Below are positions 48,685 to 57,920 of a stretch of DNA of 64,000 nucleotides, in pieces. The stretch lies in contig NZ_JARGEL010000016.1 of NCBI RefSeq assembly GCF_029211265.1, forward strand, positions 62,001 to 126,000, written 5' to 3'. Source of the stretch: Extensimonas soli (GTDB lineage: Bacteria > Pseudomonadota > Gammaproteobacteria > Burkholderiales > Burkholderiaceae_C). A program made the translations under genes and the position numbers. Within the stretch, counting starts at the first letter, position 1. The number at the start of each line of letters is the position of its first letter. The notes under the pieces were generated by a model. It did not search any database. It was given only the letters and a program-made list of their open reading frames with translations, and was not told the origin of the DNA.

Positions 48685-49572
48685 TCAGCCTGGCCAGGCG
48701 GGCCGCGGCCATTGCAGGCGCACGCTGCAGCCCGCGTCGGGCACGACGGTGATGGCGATGCGCGCGCCGTGGCGCTCGGCGATGGCGCGGCACAGCGCGA
48801 GGCCCGCGCCCACGCCGGGGAAATCTTCCTCGCGGTGCAGGCGCTGGAACACACCAAACAGCGCACCCGCGCGCGCCGCATCGAAGCCTACGCCGTTGTC
48901 TTCGACGAGCAGCACGCCATCGCCGCCCGCCTCCGCCGCGCTGCGCACGGCGATGCGCGCCACGGCACGCCCGCGCGTGAACTTGAGCGCGTTGTCGAGC
49001 AGCTCGCGCAGCACATCGCGCAGCAGCGCCGCGTCGGCCCACAGCACGGGCAGGTCGGGGGCGATCTGCCACTCGACGGTGCGCCCGGCTGCCTCAGGCG
49101 CAAGCTGGGCGCGCACTTCGGCCAGCAGCGGCGCGAGTTCGACCGGCGCGCATGCGAGCGGCACCCGCTGTGCGCGTGAGAGCGCAAGCAAGCCGTCGAG
49201 CATGCGCCCCATACGCCGCGCCGACTGCGCCATGGTCGCAAGGAAGTCGAGCGCCTCTTGCACGGTCTGCCGCTGCCCGTCGGCCGCAGCGGGCTGCGCT
49301 GGCGCCGCGTCAAGCAATTCGGTGAGCAGCTCGCGCACGAGCTCGCCGTAGGCCGTCACGTGGCGCAGCGGCGCGCGCAGGTCGTGCGCGACGGCGCGCA
49401 AGAACTCCTCCTGCGCGGCTGCGAGCGCCGCGTTGTGCTGCTGGCATTGCGCGAGCGCGGCGCGCAGCGCTGCTACGTCGGAAAAGCCCGTTACGTCGGC
49501 GGCGCTGCCATCGGCCACGGTCTGCGCCTCGTCGCTTGCGCTGGCGCCGCAGTGCAAGTCAGGCATGGTCAC
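48685..49572 (-). CDS. Cytoplasmic orphan histidine kinase
   Basis: About 295 aa. A short leader, a coiled-coil (VAALRAALAQCQQHNAALAA), H-box AVAHDLRAPLRHV, N box LRELLDNALKF and G1 box VEDNGVGFD, G2 GVGAGLALCRAI: bacteriophytochrome-like HWE/HisKA kinase core without any sensory or membrane domain. No response regulator is adjacent. Either GTG at 49572, overlapping the glmU stop by 4 nt, or ATG at 49566 starts it, so it is translationally coupled to glmU. Confidence 0.82.
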   Translation of the reverse strand: MTMPDLHCGASASDEAQTVADGSAADVTGFSDVAALRAALAQCQQHNAALAAAQEEFLRAVAHDLRAPLRHVTAYGELVRELLTELLDAAPAQPAAADGQRQTVQEALDFLATMAQSARRMGRMLDGLLALSRAQRVPLACAPVELAPLLAEVRAQLAPEAAGRTVEWQIAPDLPVLWADAALLRDVLRELLDNALKFTRGRAVARIAVRSAAEAGGDGVLLVEDNGVGFDAARAGALFGVFQRLHREEDFPGVGAGLALCRAIAERHGARIAITVVPDAGCSVRLQWPRPAWPG

Positions 49573-51086
49573 GCTTTACGCTGCTTGACCGGCCGCTGCC
49601 AGCCGGGGATGTTGACCTGCTTGCCGCGCGCCACGCTGAGCGCGCCCGCGGGCACGTCTTTGGTGATGGTCGAGCCGCCGCCCACGGTGGCGCCTGCGCC
49701 CACCGTCACGGGCGCCACGAGCACGCAGTTGCTGCCCACGTGCACGTCGGCTTCGAGCACGGTGCGGTGCTTGTTGGCACCGTCGTAGTTCGCGGTGATG
49801 CTGCCGGCGCCGTAGTTGACGTGCGCGCCCACGCTCGCGTCGCCGAGGTAGGCGAGGTGGTTGGCCTTGGCGCCCTCGGCCAGCGTGCTGTTTTTGACCT
49901 CGACGAAGTTGCCGATGTGCACCTGCGGCCCGAGCTGCGCGCCCGGGCGCAGGCGCGCGAACGGGCCGACCAAAGCACCCGGGCCCACTTCTGCGCCCAG
50001 CTGCTCGCCATCGATGTGCGTATAAGGGTGGATCACCGCGCCCGCGGCGATGCGCGCATTGCTGATGTGGCAGTGCGCGCCGATCTGCACGCCCTCGCCG
50101 AGCTCCACGCAACCCGTGAAGATGCAGCCCACGTCGATGTCCACATCCTGCGCGCAGCGCAGTTCGGCGCGCGTGCCATCGCGCGCGTCGTCGCGCAAGT
50201 CAAAACGCGCCGGGTCGGCCAGGCGCACGCCCTGCTCCATCAGCGCCTGCGCCTGGCGCGCCTGGTGTGCGCGCTCGAGCGCCGCGAGCTGCGCGGGGCT
50301 GTTCACGCCCGCGACCTGCAGCGCGTCGTCGATGCAGTGCGCGACCACGGGCACGCCATCGTGCACGGCCATGGCGACCACGTCGGTGAGGTAATACTCG
50401 CCCTGCGCGTTGTCGTTTGTAAGGCGCGCGAGCCAGCCCTTGAGCAGGCGCGCGGGCACGGCCATGATGCCGCTGTAAACCTCGCTCAGCGCGCGCTCGG
50501 CGGCGCTCGCGTCTTTGTGTTCGACGATGCGCTGCACGCTGCCGTCGGCCGCGCGCACGATGCGGCCGTAGCCCGTGGGGTCGGGCAGCTTGACGGTGAG
50601 CAATGCGAGCCGCGCGCCCTGCGCCGCGGCGACGAGCGCGCGCAGCGTGTCGGCCTGCGTGAGCGGCACGTCGCCCGAGAGCACGAGCACGAGGCCGTCG
50701 TCCTCTAGGCGCCTGTCGGACTTTGGAATCGTCGGCTGCGGCGCATTCTCGCTATCGACGCCCAAAGTCCGACAGGCTCCTAGCAGCGGCGCCGCCTGCT
50801 GCACCGCGTGCCCCGTGCCGAGCTGCGGCTCCTGGCGCACGCAGTGCAGCTCAAAATGATGGTCAAAATAGCCCTCAAGGCTTATGGCACGGTCGCAAGC
50901 AGCTTCTACTTCAGGAGCGCCGTGCCCCGTCACCACGACCACGCGCCGCGGTGCGAGCCGCGCCGCCTGGCCGAGCACATGCAGCAGCAGCGCGCGCCCC
51001 GCGAGGCGCTGCAAGACCTTGGGGATGCGGCTTTTCATGCGCGTGCCCTTGCCGGCCGCCATGACGACGATGTCGAGCGCTGTCAT
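49569..51086 (-). CDS. glmU: Bifunctional GlmU with repeat-derived insertions
   Basis: 505 aa against about 456 in Escherichia. The enzyme acetylates glucosamine-1-P and attaches UMP, giving UDP-GlcNAc. N-terminal pyrophosphorylase domain with VMAAGKGTRMKSRIPKVL, QLGTGHAVQQAAPLL, VLSGDVPL and GEYYLTD; C-terminal left-handed beta-helix with PFARLRPGAQL, NFVEVKN and NYDGANKHRT. Two segments are extra: about 11 residues within AACDRAISLEGYFDHHF (repeat E6), and 25 residues (GACRTLGVDSENAPQPTIPK to RL, repeat A3) just before DDGLVLVLSGDVPL. Both keep frame. An adjacent ATG at 51089 is an alternative start. Confidence 0.95.
   Translation of the reverse strand: MTALDIVVMAAGKGTRMKSRIPKVLQRLAGRALLLHVLGQAARLAPRRVVVVTGHGAPEVEAACDRAISLEGYFDHHFELHCVRQEPQLGTGHAVQQAAPLLGACRTLGVDSENAPQPTIPKSDRRLEDDGLVLVLSGDVPLTQADTLRALVAAAQGARLALLTVKLPDPTGYGRIVRAADGSVQRIVEHKDASAAERALSEVYSGIMAVPARLLKGWLARLTNDNAQGEYYLTDVVAMAVHDGVPVVAHCIDDALQVAGVNSPAQLAALERAHQARQAQALMEQGVRLADPARFDLRDDARDGTRAELRCAQDVDIDVGCIFTGCVELGEGVQIGAHCHISNARIAAGAVIHPYTHIDGEQLGAEVGPGALVGPFARLRPGAQLGPQVHIGNFVEVKNSTLAEGAKANHLAYLGDASVGAHVNYGAGSITANYDGANKHRTVLEADVHVGSNCVLVAPVTVGAGATVGGGSTITKDVPAGALSVARGKQVNIPGWQRPVKQRKA
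50705..50783 (-). repeat. Family A element inside glmU, copy A3
   Basis: Inverted arms of 22 bp with one mismatch (CTAGGCGCCTGTCGGACTTT at the left). On the minus strand it equals A1 with its centre deleted: GGGCGTCGATAGCGAGAATG joined to GCAGCCGACGATTCC. It adds 75 bp, 25 codons without a stop, to the uridylyltransferase domain. Confidence 0.85.
50851..50910 (-). repeat. Family E repeat inside glmU, copy E6
   Basis: On the coding strand: GTAGAAGCTGCTTGCGACCG, then ATAAGCCTTGAGGGCTATTT and TGACC. It matches family E and coincides with the longer loop of GlmU. Confidence 0.55.
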
Positions 51087-51109
51087 CATTTTCCCTTCCC
51101 GCTGCAAAG

Positions 51110-52342
51110 TCAGGTCAAACTCACGCGCGCGAACTTGCGCTTGCCCACCTGCACCACGTAGCTGCCCGCCGGCAGCTTGAGGCCCTTGTCGCTGACCACG
51201 CTGCCATCGATGCGCACGCCGCCGCCATCGATGAGGCGGTTCGCCTCGCTCGTCGAGGGCGCGAGCTGCGCCTGCTTGAGCAGTGCGCCTATGCCCAGCG
51301 GCGCGCCCGTGAGCTGCACCTCGGGGATCTGCTCGGGCACGCCGCCCTTGCTGCGCAGCACGAAGTCCTGCTCGGCCGCATCGGCCGCCTGCGGCGAATG
51401 AAAGCGTGCCGTGATCTCCTTGGCCAGCAGCACCTTCACGTCGCGCGGATTGCGCCCGGCAGCGACTTCCTGCTGGAGCTGCTCGATCTCGGCGAGCGAG
51501 CGGAACGACAGCAGCGTGAACCAGCGCCACATCAGCGTGTCCGAGATGCTCATGACCTTGGCGAACATGGTGTTGGCGTCTTCGGTGATGCCGATGTAGT
51601 TGTTTTTGCTCTTCGACATCTTCTCGACGCCGTCCAGCCCTTCGAGCAGCGGCATGGTCAGGATGCACTGCGGCTCCTGGCCGTATTCCTGCTGCAGGTG
51701 CCGCCCCATGAGCAGGTTGAACTTCTGGTCGGTGCCGCCGAGCTCCAGGTCGCTCTTGAGCGCGACCGAGTCGTAGCCCTGCATCAGCGGGTAGAGGAAC
51801 TCATGCACGCTGATGGGCTGGCCGGTGCTGAAGCGCTTGTGGAAGTCGTCGCGCTCCATCATGCGCGCCACGGTGTATTTGGCCGCGAGCTGGATCATGC
51901 CGCGCGCGCCCAGCGGCTCGCTCCACTCGCTGTTGTAGCGGATCTCGGTGCGCGCGGGGTCCAGCACCAGGCTGGCCTGGCGGTAGTAGGTTTCGGCGTT
52001 GGTCTTGATCTGCTCGGGCGTGAGCGGCGGGCGCGTGCTGTTGCGCCCCGATGGGTCGCCGATCAGGCTCGTGAAGTCGCCGATCAGAAAGATCACCTGG
52101 TGGCCCAGGTCTTGCAACTGGCGCATCTTGTTGAGCACCACGGTGTGGCCGATGTGGATGTCGGGCGCGGTCGGATCCAGCCCCAGCTTGATGCGCAGCG
52201 GCTTGCCCGTGGCTTCAGAGCGCGCCAATTTTTGCACCCAGGCGTCCTGCGGCAGCAGCTCTTCGGCCCCGCGCAAAGTGACTTCGAGCGCGTGCCGCAC
52301 GGCATCGGTCACGGGGTATTTTGTAACGGCGGAAGGATTCAT
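51110..52342 (-). CDS. tyrS: Tyrosyl-tRNA synthetase
   Basis: 410 aa class I synthetase. Class motifs: [15 protein letters not shown] (HIGH) and [15 protein letters not shown] (KMSKS); tyrosine pocket [21 protein letters not shown]-terminal S4 RNA-binding domain ([19 protein letters not shown]). Divergent from the M23 peptidase across 262 bp. glmU follows 20 nt downstream. Confidence 0.97.
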   Translation of the reverse strand: MNPSAVTKYPVTDAVRHALEVTLRGAEELLPQDAWVQKLARSEATGKPLRIKLGLDPTAPDIHIGHTVVLNKMRQLQDLGHQVIFLIGDFTSLIGDPSGRNSTRPPLTPEQIKTNAETYYRQASLVLDPARTEIRYNSEWSEPLGARGMIQLAAKYTVARMMERDDFHKRFSTGQPISVHEFLYPLMQGYDSVALKSDLELGGTDQKFNLLMGRHLQQEYGQEPQCILTMPLLEGLDGVEKMSKSKNNYIGITEDANTMFAKVMSISDTLMWRWFTLLSFRSLAEIEQLQQEVAAGRNPRDVKVLLAKEITARFHSPQAADAAEQDFVLRSKGGVPEQIPEVQLTGAPLGIGALLKQAQLAPSTSEANRLIDGGGVRIDGSVVSDKGLKLPAGSYVVQVGKRKFARVSLT

Positions 52343-52604
52343 AGGGTTTTCAGGGATGCCGGCGCGACAGGCGTCGCTATACTGCGGCCCACTTTTGGTG
52401 GGTGGCGCCGGATTTTAGTGCCGCACCGCCTACCCCTTCCGAGGGAATCTTTGGGCGCGCATGCCGCGCAGCCCGAGGGTTTCGCAGTATTTTTGCTTGC
52501 GCGGTCTTTTCGTCTGCGCGCTTTGAACTTTGAAGGCTGTCCTGGCAGCGCTGGCTTGGCGCCAGCGCCTGGGCCAGGCAGCCCTTGCAGTTTGGGGATA
52601 GATC
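52343..52604. other. Divergent intergenic region tyrS / M23 peptidase
   Basis: 262 bp holding both promoters. A TATACT hexamer is at about 52378 on the plus strand without a convincing -35. Several short inverted repeats (for example GGCTTGGCGCCAGCGCC) occur near the right side. No repeat family from this window was recognised. Confidence 0.4.
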
Positions 52605-53969
52605 TTGATCCACGGTTTGGCTTCCACCGGCAAGGCATTGCTAACGCAACTGTCACGCACCACACAAAATCACCCCCGCCGTATCACCACCGCCGTCGCT
52701 GCCCTGCTGCTCACGGGCGGCGGCGCCGCGTTTGCCGTGGCGGCTTTAGGGCCCGACGCGGCCGATCTGCCCGTGCGGCAGATCAGCTACCCCGTCGATT
52801 CGCTGGCCGAGGGCACGGCGCTCGATGCGCTCCAGGCGCCGGGGTTTTCGCTCTACCGCTCCGAGCTCACGCGCAGCAGCGACACCGCCGAGTCGCTGCT
52901 GCAGCGCCTGGGCGTGGCCGACCCGGGCGCGGCAGCGTTCTTGCGCAGCAACGATGCCGCGCGCCAGCACCTGCTGGGGCGCACAGGACGCCTGGTGTCG
53001 GTCGAAACCACCGACGACCACCGCCTGCGCAAGCTCACCGTGCGCTGGGCGCCCGACGATAGCAATACCTTCCAGCGCCTGGTGGTCGAACGCCAGGGCG
53101 AGGCCGAGCGCTTCAGCGCGCGCATCGAGAGCGCACCGCTGGTCGCACAAGCACGCCTTGCGGGCGGCATCATCCAGAGCTCGCTGTTCGCGGCCACCGA
53201 CGCCGCGGGCATCCCGGACGCGGTGGCCATACAGCTGGCCGAAATTTTCGGGGCCAACATCGACTTTCGCCGCGCGCTGCGCCGTGGCGACCGCTTCTCG
53301 CTGGTCTATGAAGTGCTCGAAGCCGACGGCGAGCCGCTGCGCAGCGGCCGCGTGCTCAGCGCCGAGTTCCACAACAACGGCAAGACGCACCAGGCCGTCT
53401 GGTTCCAGGAACCGGGCGCGGGCAAAGGCGCCTACTACACGCTCGACGGGCAAAGCCTGCGCAAGGCCTACCTCGCCGCGCCGGTGGCGTTTTCGCGCGT
53501 CTCTAGCGGTTTTGCGATGCGCTTTCACCCCATTTTGCAGCAGTGGCGCGCGCACCTGGGCACCGACTTTGCCGCGCCCACGGGCACGCCCGTGCGCACC
53601 GTGGGCAACGGCGTGGTCGCATTTGCGGGCGTGCAAAACGGCTACGGCAACGTGGTTTTCGTGCAGCACGACAAAGCCCATGTCACCGTTTATGCGCACC
53701 TGAGCCGCATCGACGTGCGCAAGGGCCAGAGCGTGGAGCAGGGCCAGACCATAGGCGCGGTGGGCGCGACGGGCTGGGCCACGGGGCCGCACCTGCACTT
53801 CGAATTCCGCGTCGATGGCAAGCAGCAAGACCCGCAGATCATGGCGCAGGCGAGCGCCGCTGCCGCGCCGGTGTCCGCCGCTGCGCGCCCCGCGTTCGAG
53901 CGCCTCGCGCGCAGCATGCGCATGGGGCTCGACGCCGCGGCGCAGGTGCAACAGGCCAGCGCGGAATAA
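52605..53969 (+). CDS. M23-family murein endopeptidase (MepM-like)
   Basis: 454 aa. N-terminal membrane anchor (ITTAVAALLLTGGGAAFAV), a LysM/OapA-like linker region, and a C-terminal LytM domain with zinc ligands in HPILQQWRAHLGTDFAAP and GPHLHFEFRVDG. It should cut peptide cross-links to allow wall growth, or act as an activator of amidases. No ATG occurs at the 5' end; TTG at 52605 after GGGGATAGATC fits best. anmK follows 67 bp downstream. Confidence 0.88.
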   Translation: MIHGLASTGKALLTQLSRTTQNHPRRITTAVAALLLTGGGAAFAVAALGPDAADLPVRQISYPVDSLAEGTALDALQAPGFSLYRSELTRSSDTAESLLQRLGVADPGAAAFLRSNDAARQHLLGRTGRLVSVETTDDHRLRKLTVRWAPDDSNTFQRLVVERQGEAERFSARIESAPLVAQARLAGGIIQSSLFAATDAAGIPDAVAIQLAEIFGANIDFRRALRRGDRFSLVYEVLEADGEPLRSGRVLSAEFHNNGKTHQAVWFQEPGAGKGAYYTLDGQSLRKAYLAAPVAFSRVSSGFAMRFHPILQQWRAHLGTDFAAPTGTPVRTVGNGVVAFAGVQNGYGNVVFVQHDKAHVTVYAHLSRIDVRKGQSVEQGQTIGAVGATGWATGPHLHFEFRVDGKQQDPQIMAQASAAAAPVSAAARPAFERLARSMRMGLDAAAQVQQASAE

Positions 53970-54036
53970 TCCAGCGCCATTCGCCTGCGTACCGCCGCAC
54001 CCCTGCGCCGCCCAATCCCCCACCGCCCAGCGCCCG

Positions 54037-55158
54037 ATGTCCGAGCTCTACATCGGCCTGATGTCGGGCACCTCGCTCGACGGTGTGGACGGCGTGCTCG
54101 TCGATTTTTCTACGTCCAAATGGGCTGTAGTGGCCGCTGCATCAGCGCCACTAGCTCCTGAATTGAAAGCGCAGCTGCTTGCGCTGCACTCTCCTGCATC
54201 GGATGAGCTGCACCAGGCCGCGCTCGCCGGCAACGCCATCGCGCGCAGCTATGCGCAGGTGGTGGAAGAGCTGCTGGCCGCGAGCGGCGCTCGCCCTGCA
54301 GCCGTGCGGGCGATCGGCGCGCACGGGCAAACGGTGCGCCACCAGCCGGGCGCGTTCGACGGCACGGGCTACACGCTGCAGCTCGGCAACCCGGCGCTGC
54401 TCGCCGAGCTTTGCGGCATCACCGTGGTGGCGGACTTTCGCAGCCGCGACCTCGCCGCGGGCGGGCAGGGCGCGCCGCTCGTGCCGGCATTCCACCAGCA
54501 GGTGTTCGGGCGCGCGGGCGAGACCGTGCTCGTGCTCAACCTCGGCGGCATCGCCAACCTGAGCGTGCTGCGCGCCGACGGCAGCGTGCGGGGCTTCGAC
54601 TGCGGCCCCGGCAACATGCTGCTCGACCACTGGTGCCAGCAGCACACCGGCCAGCCCTACGACGCGCAAGGCGCCTGGGCCGCGCGCGGGCGAGTGCTGC
54701 CCGCCTTGCTCACGACACTGCAGCAGGAGCCGTTTTTCCACGCTCCGCCGCCCAAGAGCACCGGGCGCGACCTGTTCAACGCCGCGTGGCTCGCCGAGCG
54801 GCTGCGCGCTTACCTGGCCGAACATGCGCCGCCCGCGCCCGAAGACGTGCAGGCGACCTTGGCCGAATTGACCGCCAGCGCTTGTGCAGAAAGCGCCTTG
54901 TGCTATGGAGAAAATAGCAATTTGCTCGCCGTGTGCGGCGGCGGCGCGTACAACGCCGACCTGCTGCAACGCCTGCAGCGCCGGCTGCCGCAGCATCAGG
55001 TGCAGCCCACCGACGCACTCGGTCTGCCGGTGCAGCAGGTCGAGGCTGCAGCCTTTGCCTGGCTCGCGCGCCAGGCGCTGCGCGGTGAACCTGGCAGCCT
55101 GCCAAGCGTCACGGGCGCCCGCGGCGCCCGTGTGCTCGGTGCAATCTATCCGGCCTGA
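54037..55158 (+). CDS. anmK: Anhydro-N-acetylmuramic acid kinase
   Basis: 373 aa. GLMSGTSLDGVDGVLVDFS at the N-terminus, then FDGTGYTLQLGNPALLAE, VVADFRSRDLAAGGQGAPLV, LNLGGIANLSVL and GFDCGPGNMLLD, and CGGGAYNADLLQRL. The enzyme opens and phosphorylates anhydroMurNAc released by recycling, upstream of MurNAc-6-P etherase. It fits functionally with ampD. Two stretches of its coding sequence resemble family E repeats without changing its length notably. Confidence 0.95.
   Translation: MSELYIGLMSGTSLDGVDGVLVDFSTSKWAVVAAASAPLAPELKAQLLALHSPASDELHQAALAGNAIARSYAQVVEELLAASGARPAAVRAIGAHGQTVRHQPGAFDGTGYTLQLGNPALLAELCGITVVADFRSRDLAAGGQGAPLVPAFHQQVFGRAGETVLVLNLGGIANLSVLRADGSVRGFDCGPGNMLLDHWCQQHTGQPYDAQGAWAARGRVLPALLTTLQQEPFFHAPPPKSTGRDLFNAAWLAERLRAYLAEHAPPAPEDVQATLAELTASACAESALCYGENSNLLAVCGGGAYNADLLQRLQRRLPQHQVQPTDALGLPVQQVEAAAFAWLARQALRGEPGSLPSVTGARGARVLGAIYPA
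54117..54168 (-). repeat. Family E-like segment inside anmK, copy E9
   Basis: CAAATGGGCTGTAGTGGCCG, GCATCAGCGCC then ACTAGCTCCTGAATTGAAA, the reverse of family E. Encodes SKWAVVAAASAPLAPELK. Confidence 0.4.
54877..54920 (-). repeat. Family E-like segment inside anmK, copy E8
   Basis: AGCGCTTGTGCAGAAAGCGC then TGCTATGGAGAAAATAGCAA. Encodes SACAESALCYGENSN. Confidence 0.45.
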
Positions 55159-55174
55159 ACCGCCGGCAAAAAGA

Positions 55175-55540
55175 TCAAACGGAAAAACTCGACCCGCAGC
55201 CGCAGGTGGACGTGGCGTTGGGGTTGCGGATCACGAACTGCGCGCCCTGCAGGTCTTCCTTGTAGTCGATCTCGGCGCCAAGCAGGTACTGGTAGCTCAT
55301 GGCGTCGATCAGCAAGGTAACGCCATTTTTGACCATGGTGGTGTCGTCCTCGTTCACGACTTCGTCGAAGGTGAAGCCGTACTGAAAGCCCGAACAGCCC
55401 CCACCTTGCACGAACACGCGCAGTTTGAGGTCCGGGTTGCCTTCTTCGGCGATCAGGTCCGCCACCTTGGCCGCTGCGCTGTCGGTGAAGTTGATGGGGG
55501 CGGGCATTGCAGTGGCAATGTTTTCGGCTACGGCGCTCAT
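55175..55540 (-). CDS. erpA: Iron-sulfur cluster insertion protein ErpA
   Basis: 121 aa A-type carrier. The three conserved cysteines are in [12 protein letters not shown] and STCGCGSSF. The family delivers [4Fe-4S] clusters to IspG/H and respiratory enzymes. GGAGAG precedes the ATG at 55540. Convergent with anmK. Confidence 0.94.
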   Translation of the reverse strand: MSAVAENIATAMPAPINFTDSAAAKVADLIAEEGNPDLKLRVFVQGGGCSGFQYGFTFDEVVNEDDTTMVKNGVTLLIDAMSYQYLLGAEIDYKEDLQGAQFVIRNPNATSTCGCGSSFSV

Positions 55541-55643
55541 GGCACTCTCCAGGTTCAATATTTGGGGTCAATAGTACTGCAAAGCCCTCGGGAATTCGGC
55601 GGCCGGCGCGGATGACGTCTATTGCAGTGGGGGCTTAGAGTGT

Positions 55644-56405
55644 TCAGGCAAACAGCTCGAGCGCACGCTGCAGCAGCGCGAGCAAAGGCTGCTCCAGCAT
55701 GGGCAGGGTGGCGGCGATGCCGAGCAGCCCCACGCTGAGCGTGACCGGGAAGCCCACGGCGAAGATGTTCATTTGCGGCGCCACGCGCGAGATGATGCCC
55801 ATGGCGAGGTTCACGAACAGCAGCAGCGCGATCATGGGCAGCGCGATCCACAGCGCGCTCGAAAACACCGCCGCGCCGAGTTGAGCGATCTGCATGGTGG
55901 CCAGCGCCTGCAAAAAGTTGCCGTCGGCGGGAAAGCGCTCGAAGCTCTTGACCACGGCCATGAGCACGAGCAAATGCCCGTTGAGCACGATGAAGAGCAG
56001 CGTGGCGATATGGCCGAAGAACTGCCCCACGGCGCTCGCCTGGGCGTTGCTCGTGGGATCGAAGAACGAGGCGAAATTGAGGCCCATCTGCAGGCCCACC
56101 ACCTCGCCCGCGAGCTCCACCGCGGCAAACACCAGGCGCGCGGCAAAGCCCACGGCCAGGCCCACGGTGAGCTGTTGCGCGACGGCGCCCAGCGCCGCAG
56201 GCCCCGTGAAGGCTATGCGCGGCTGCTCGGCGAGCACGGCCTGCGCGCACAGCGCCACGAAAAAGGCCAGGCCGATCTTCACGCGCATGGGGATGGCGCG
56301 CATGGAAAACACCGGCGCCACCGAAAACAGCGCGAGCACGCGCAGAAACGGCCACAGCAGCGGCGCGATCCAGGCCACGAGCTGGGCTTCGGAGAGGGAG
56401 ATCAT
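55644..56405 (-). CDS. fliR: Flagellar export apparatus protein FliR
   Basis: 253 aa inner-membrane component of the flagellar type III export gate, about six helices. GLQMGLNFASFFDPTSNAQA and VKSFERFPA are typical FliR blocks. Last gene of the fliH-R run; 19 nt after fliQ. Confidence 0.95.
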   Translation of the reverse strand: MISLSEAQLVAWIAPLLWPFLRVLALFSVAPVFSMRAIPMRVKIGLAFFVALCAQAVLAEQPRIAFTGPAALGAVAQQLTVGLAVGFAARLVFAAVELAGEVVGLQMGLNFASFFDPTSNAQASAVGQFFGHIATLLFIVLNGHLLVLMAVVKSFERFPADGNFLQALATMQIAQLGAAVFSSALWIALPMIALLLFVNLAMGIISRVAPQMNIFAVGFPVTLSVGLLGIAATLPMLEQPLLALLQRALELFA

Positions 56406-56424
56406 GGCGTGCCGGGCGGTCTGG

Positions 56425-56694
56425 TCAGCCCACCGCGCCGGGGATGGCCTCCAGCGTGCGGCGAATGTAGTCCACCAGCGAGCTGAGCATCCACGGGCCC
56501 GCGAGGGCGAACACGAGCACGGCGGCGATGAGCTTGGGCACGAAAGCGAGCGTGGCCTCGTTGATCTGCGTGACGGCCTGGAAGATGCTCACGAGCAGGC
56601 CCACGAGCAGCACTGCGCCGAGCACGGGCATGGCGATCATGAGCAGCTGCATCAGCGCTTCCTGGCCCATGGTGAGGACGGTTTGGGCGTTCAT
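56425..56694 (-). CDS. fliQ: Flagellar export apparatus protein FliQ
   Basis: 89 aa, two helices. TMGQEALMQLLMIAMPVLGA, then SIFQAVTQINEATLAFVPKL, the diagnostic FliQ block. It forms the export gate core with FliP and FliR. Begins 2 nt after fliP. Confidence 0.95.
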   Translation of the reverse strand: MNAQTVLTMGQEALMQLLMIAMPVLGAVLLVGLLVSIFQAVTQINEATLAFVPKLIAAVLVFALAGPWMLSSLVDYIRRTLEAIPGAVG

Positions 56695-56696
56695 GG

Positions 56697-57482
56697 TCAG
56701 GTCACGAAGCTCGCGGCGAGCGAGCCTATGAGCAGATTCCAGCCGTCGGCGAGCACGAACAGCATGAGCTTGAACGGCAGCGCCACGAGCACGGGCGAGA
56801 GCATCATCATGCCCAGCGACATGAGGATGCTCGAGACCACCATGTCGATCACGAGGAAGGGGATGAACACCATGAAGCCGATCTGGAACGCCGTCTTGAG
56901 CTCGCTGGTCACAAAAGCCGGCACCAGCACGCGCAGCGGCGCGGTCTCGGCGGTGGTTTTGGCGTCGAGCTTGGCCAGGCGCGCGAACAGCGCAAAGTCG
57001 GACTGGCGCGTCTGCTTGAGCATGAAGCCGCGCAGCGGCGCGTCGGCCTTGTCGAGCGCCTGCTCGAAGCTCAGCGTGCTCTTGGTGTAAGGCAGGTAGG
57101 CGTCCTGGTAGACGCGCTCCAGCGTCGGCCCCATGACGAAAAAGGTGAGAAACAGCGACAGCCCGATGATGACCTGGTTGGGCGGCGCCGCCTGCGTGCC
57201 CAGCGCCTGGCGCAGCAGCGACAGCACGATCACGATGCGCGTGAACGCGGTCATCATGAGCAGCACCGCGGGCAAAAAGGACAGCGCAGTGAAAAACAGC
57301 AGCGTCTGGATGGGCACGGAGTAGCTCGTGCCCGCGCTGCCGCTGCCCACGAGCAGGGGCAGCGTGCCGGGGGTCTGCGCGAGCGCAGGTAATTGCACGA
57401 GCAGCGCGCCTGCGAGCGCCAGCAAGGTGCGGCGCGCTGCGGCTTGCCACTGTGGCCCGTTTGGGCGTGCGCGCTCAGCCAT
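56697..57482 (-). CDS. fliP: Flagellar export apparatus protein FliP
   Basis: 261 aa. Cleaved signal peptide region (LLALAGALLVQLPALAQ), then four helices with SFLPAVLLMMTAFTRIVIVL, VTSELKTAFQIGFMVFIPFL and VVSSILMSLGMMMLSP, all standard FliP. Overlaps fliO by 8 nt. Confidence 0.96.
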   Translation of the reverse strand: MAERARPNGPQWQAAARRTLLALAGALLVQLPALAQTPGTLPLLVGSGSAGTSYSVPIQTLLFFTALSFLPAVLLMMTAFTRIVIVLSLLRQALGTQAAPPNQVIIGLSLFLTFFVMGPTLERVYQDAYLPYTKSTLSFEQALDKADAPLRGFMLKQTRQSDFALFARLAKLDAKTTAETAPLRVLVPAFVTSELKTAFQIGFMVFIPFLVIDMVVSSILMSLGMMMLSPVLVALPFKLMLFVLADGWNLLIGSLAASFVT

Positions 57483-57903
57483 GGCCACCCTTGCCCTGCG
57501 CGGACTGCGTCTGCGCCAAGGCCTGCGCGAACGAGGCTGCGCCGGGGTCTCCACCCGGTGCGGCGCTCGGTGCCGGTGCCAGGTCGCCCAATGCGTTGGA
57601 CAGCGGCACAGCCCCGGCTTTGGCGGGTGCGCCGGCGCCGGGCTGCAGCACATGCAGGCAGTTGATGTGCTGCGCCGTGACGCCGAGCACGAGCCAGCTG
57701 CGCGCGCCCTCGGGGCCGACTTCGACGGTGAGCACGCGCTGCTGCGGCCCCACGGCCACGGCCGAGAGCACGCGCACGCCGGCGCCGGCCGCACCCGCGT
57801 CGGCGAGCCGGCGCTGCTGCAGGCGCCGCACCAGCCAGGGTAGCAGCGCGAGCGCGCCCACGAACAGCAGCAGCATCGCAAATGTCTGGCTCATGTTGGC
57901 CAT
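57475..57903 (-). CDS. fliO: Flagellar biosynthesis protein FliO
   Basis: 142 aa. One N-terminal helix (FAMLLLFVGALALLPWLVRR), then a small SH3-like domain (AVGPQQRVLTVEVGPEG, SWLVLGVTAQHINCLHVL) and an unordered tail. FliO helps FliP assemble. Position between fliN and fliP supports the call; sequence alone is weakly conserved. Start MANMSQ. Confidence 0.85.
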   Translation of the reverse strand: MANMSQTFAMLLLFVGALALLPWLVRRLQQRRLADAGAAGAGVRVLSAVAVGPQQRVLTVEVGPEGARSWLVLGVTAQHINCLHVLQPGAGAPAKAGAVPLSNALGDLAPAPSAAPGGDPGAASFAQALAQTQSAQGKGGHG

Positions 57904-57920
57904 GTCGCCGCCTCCCGGGC

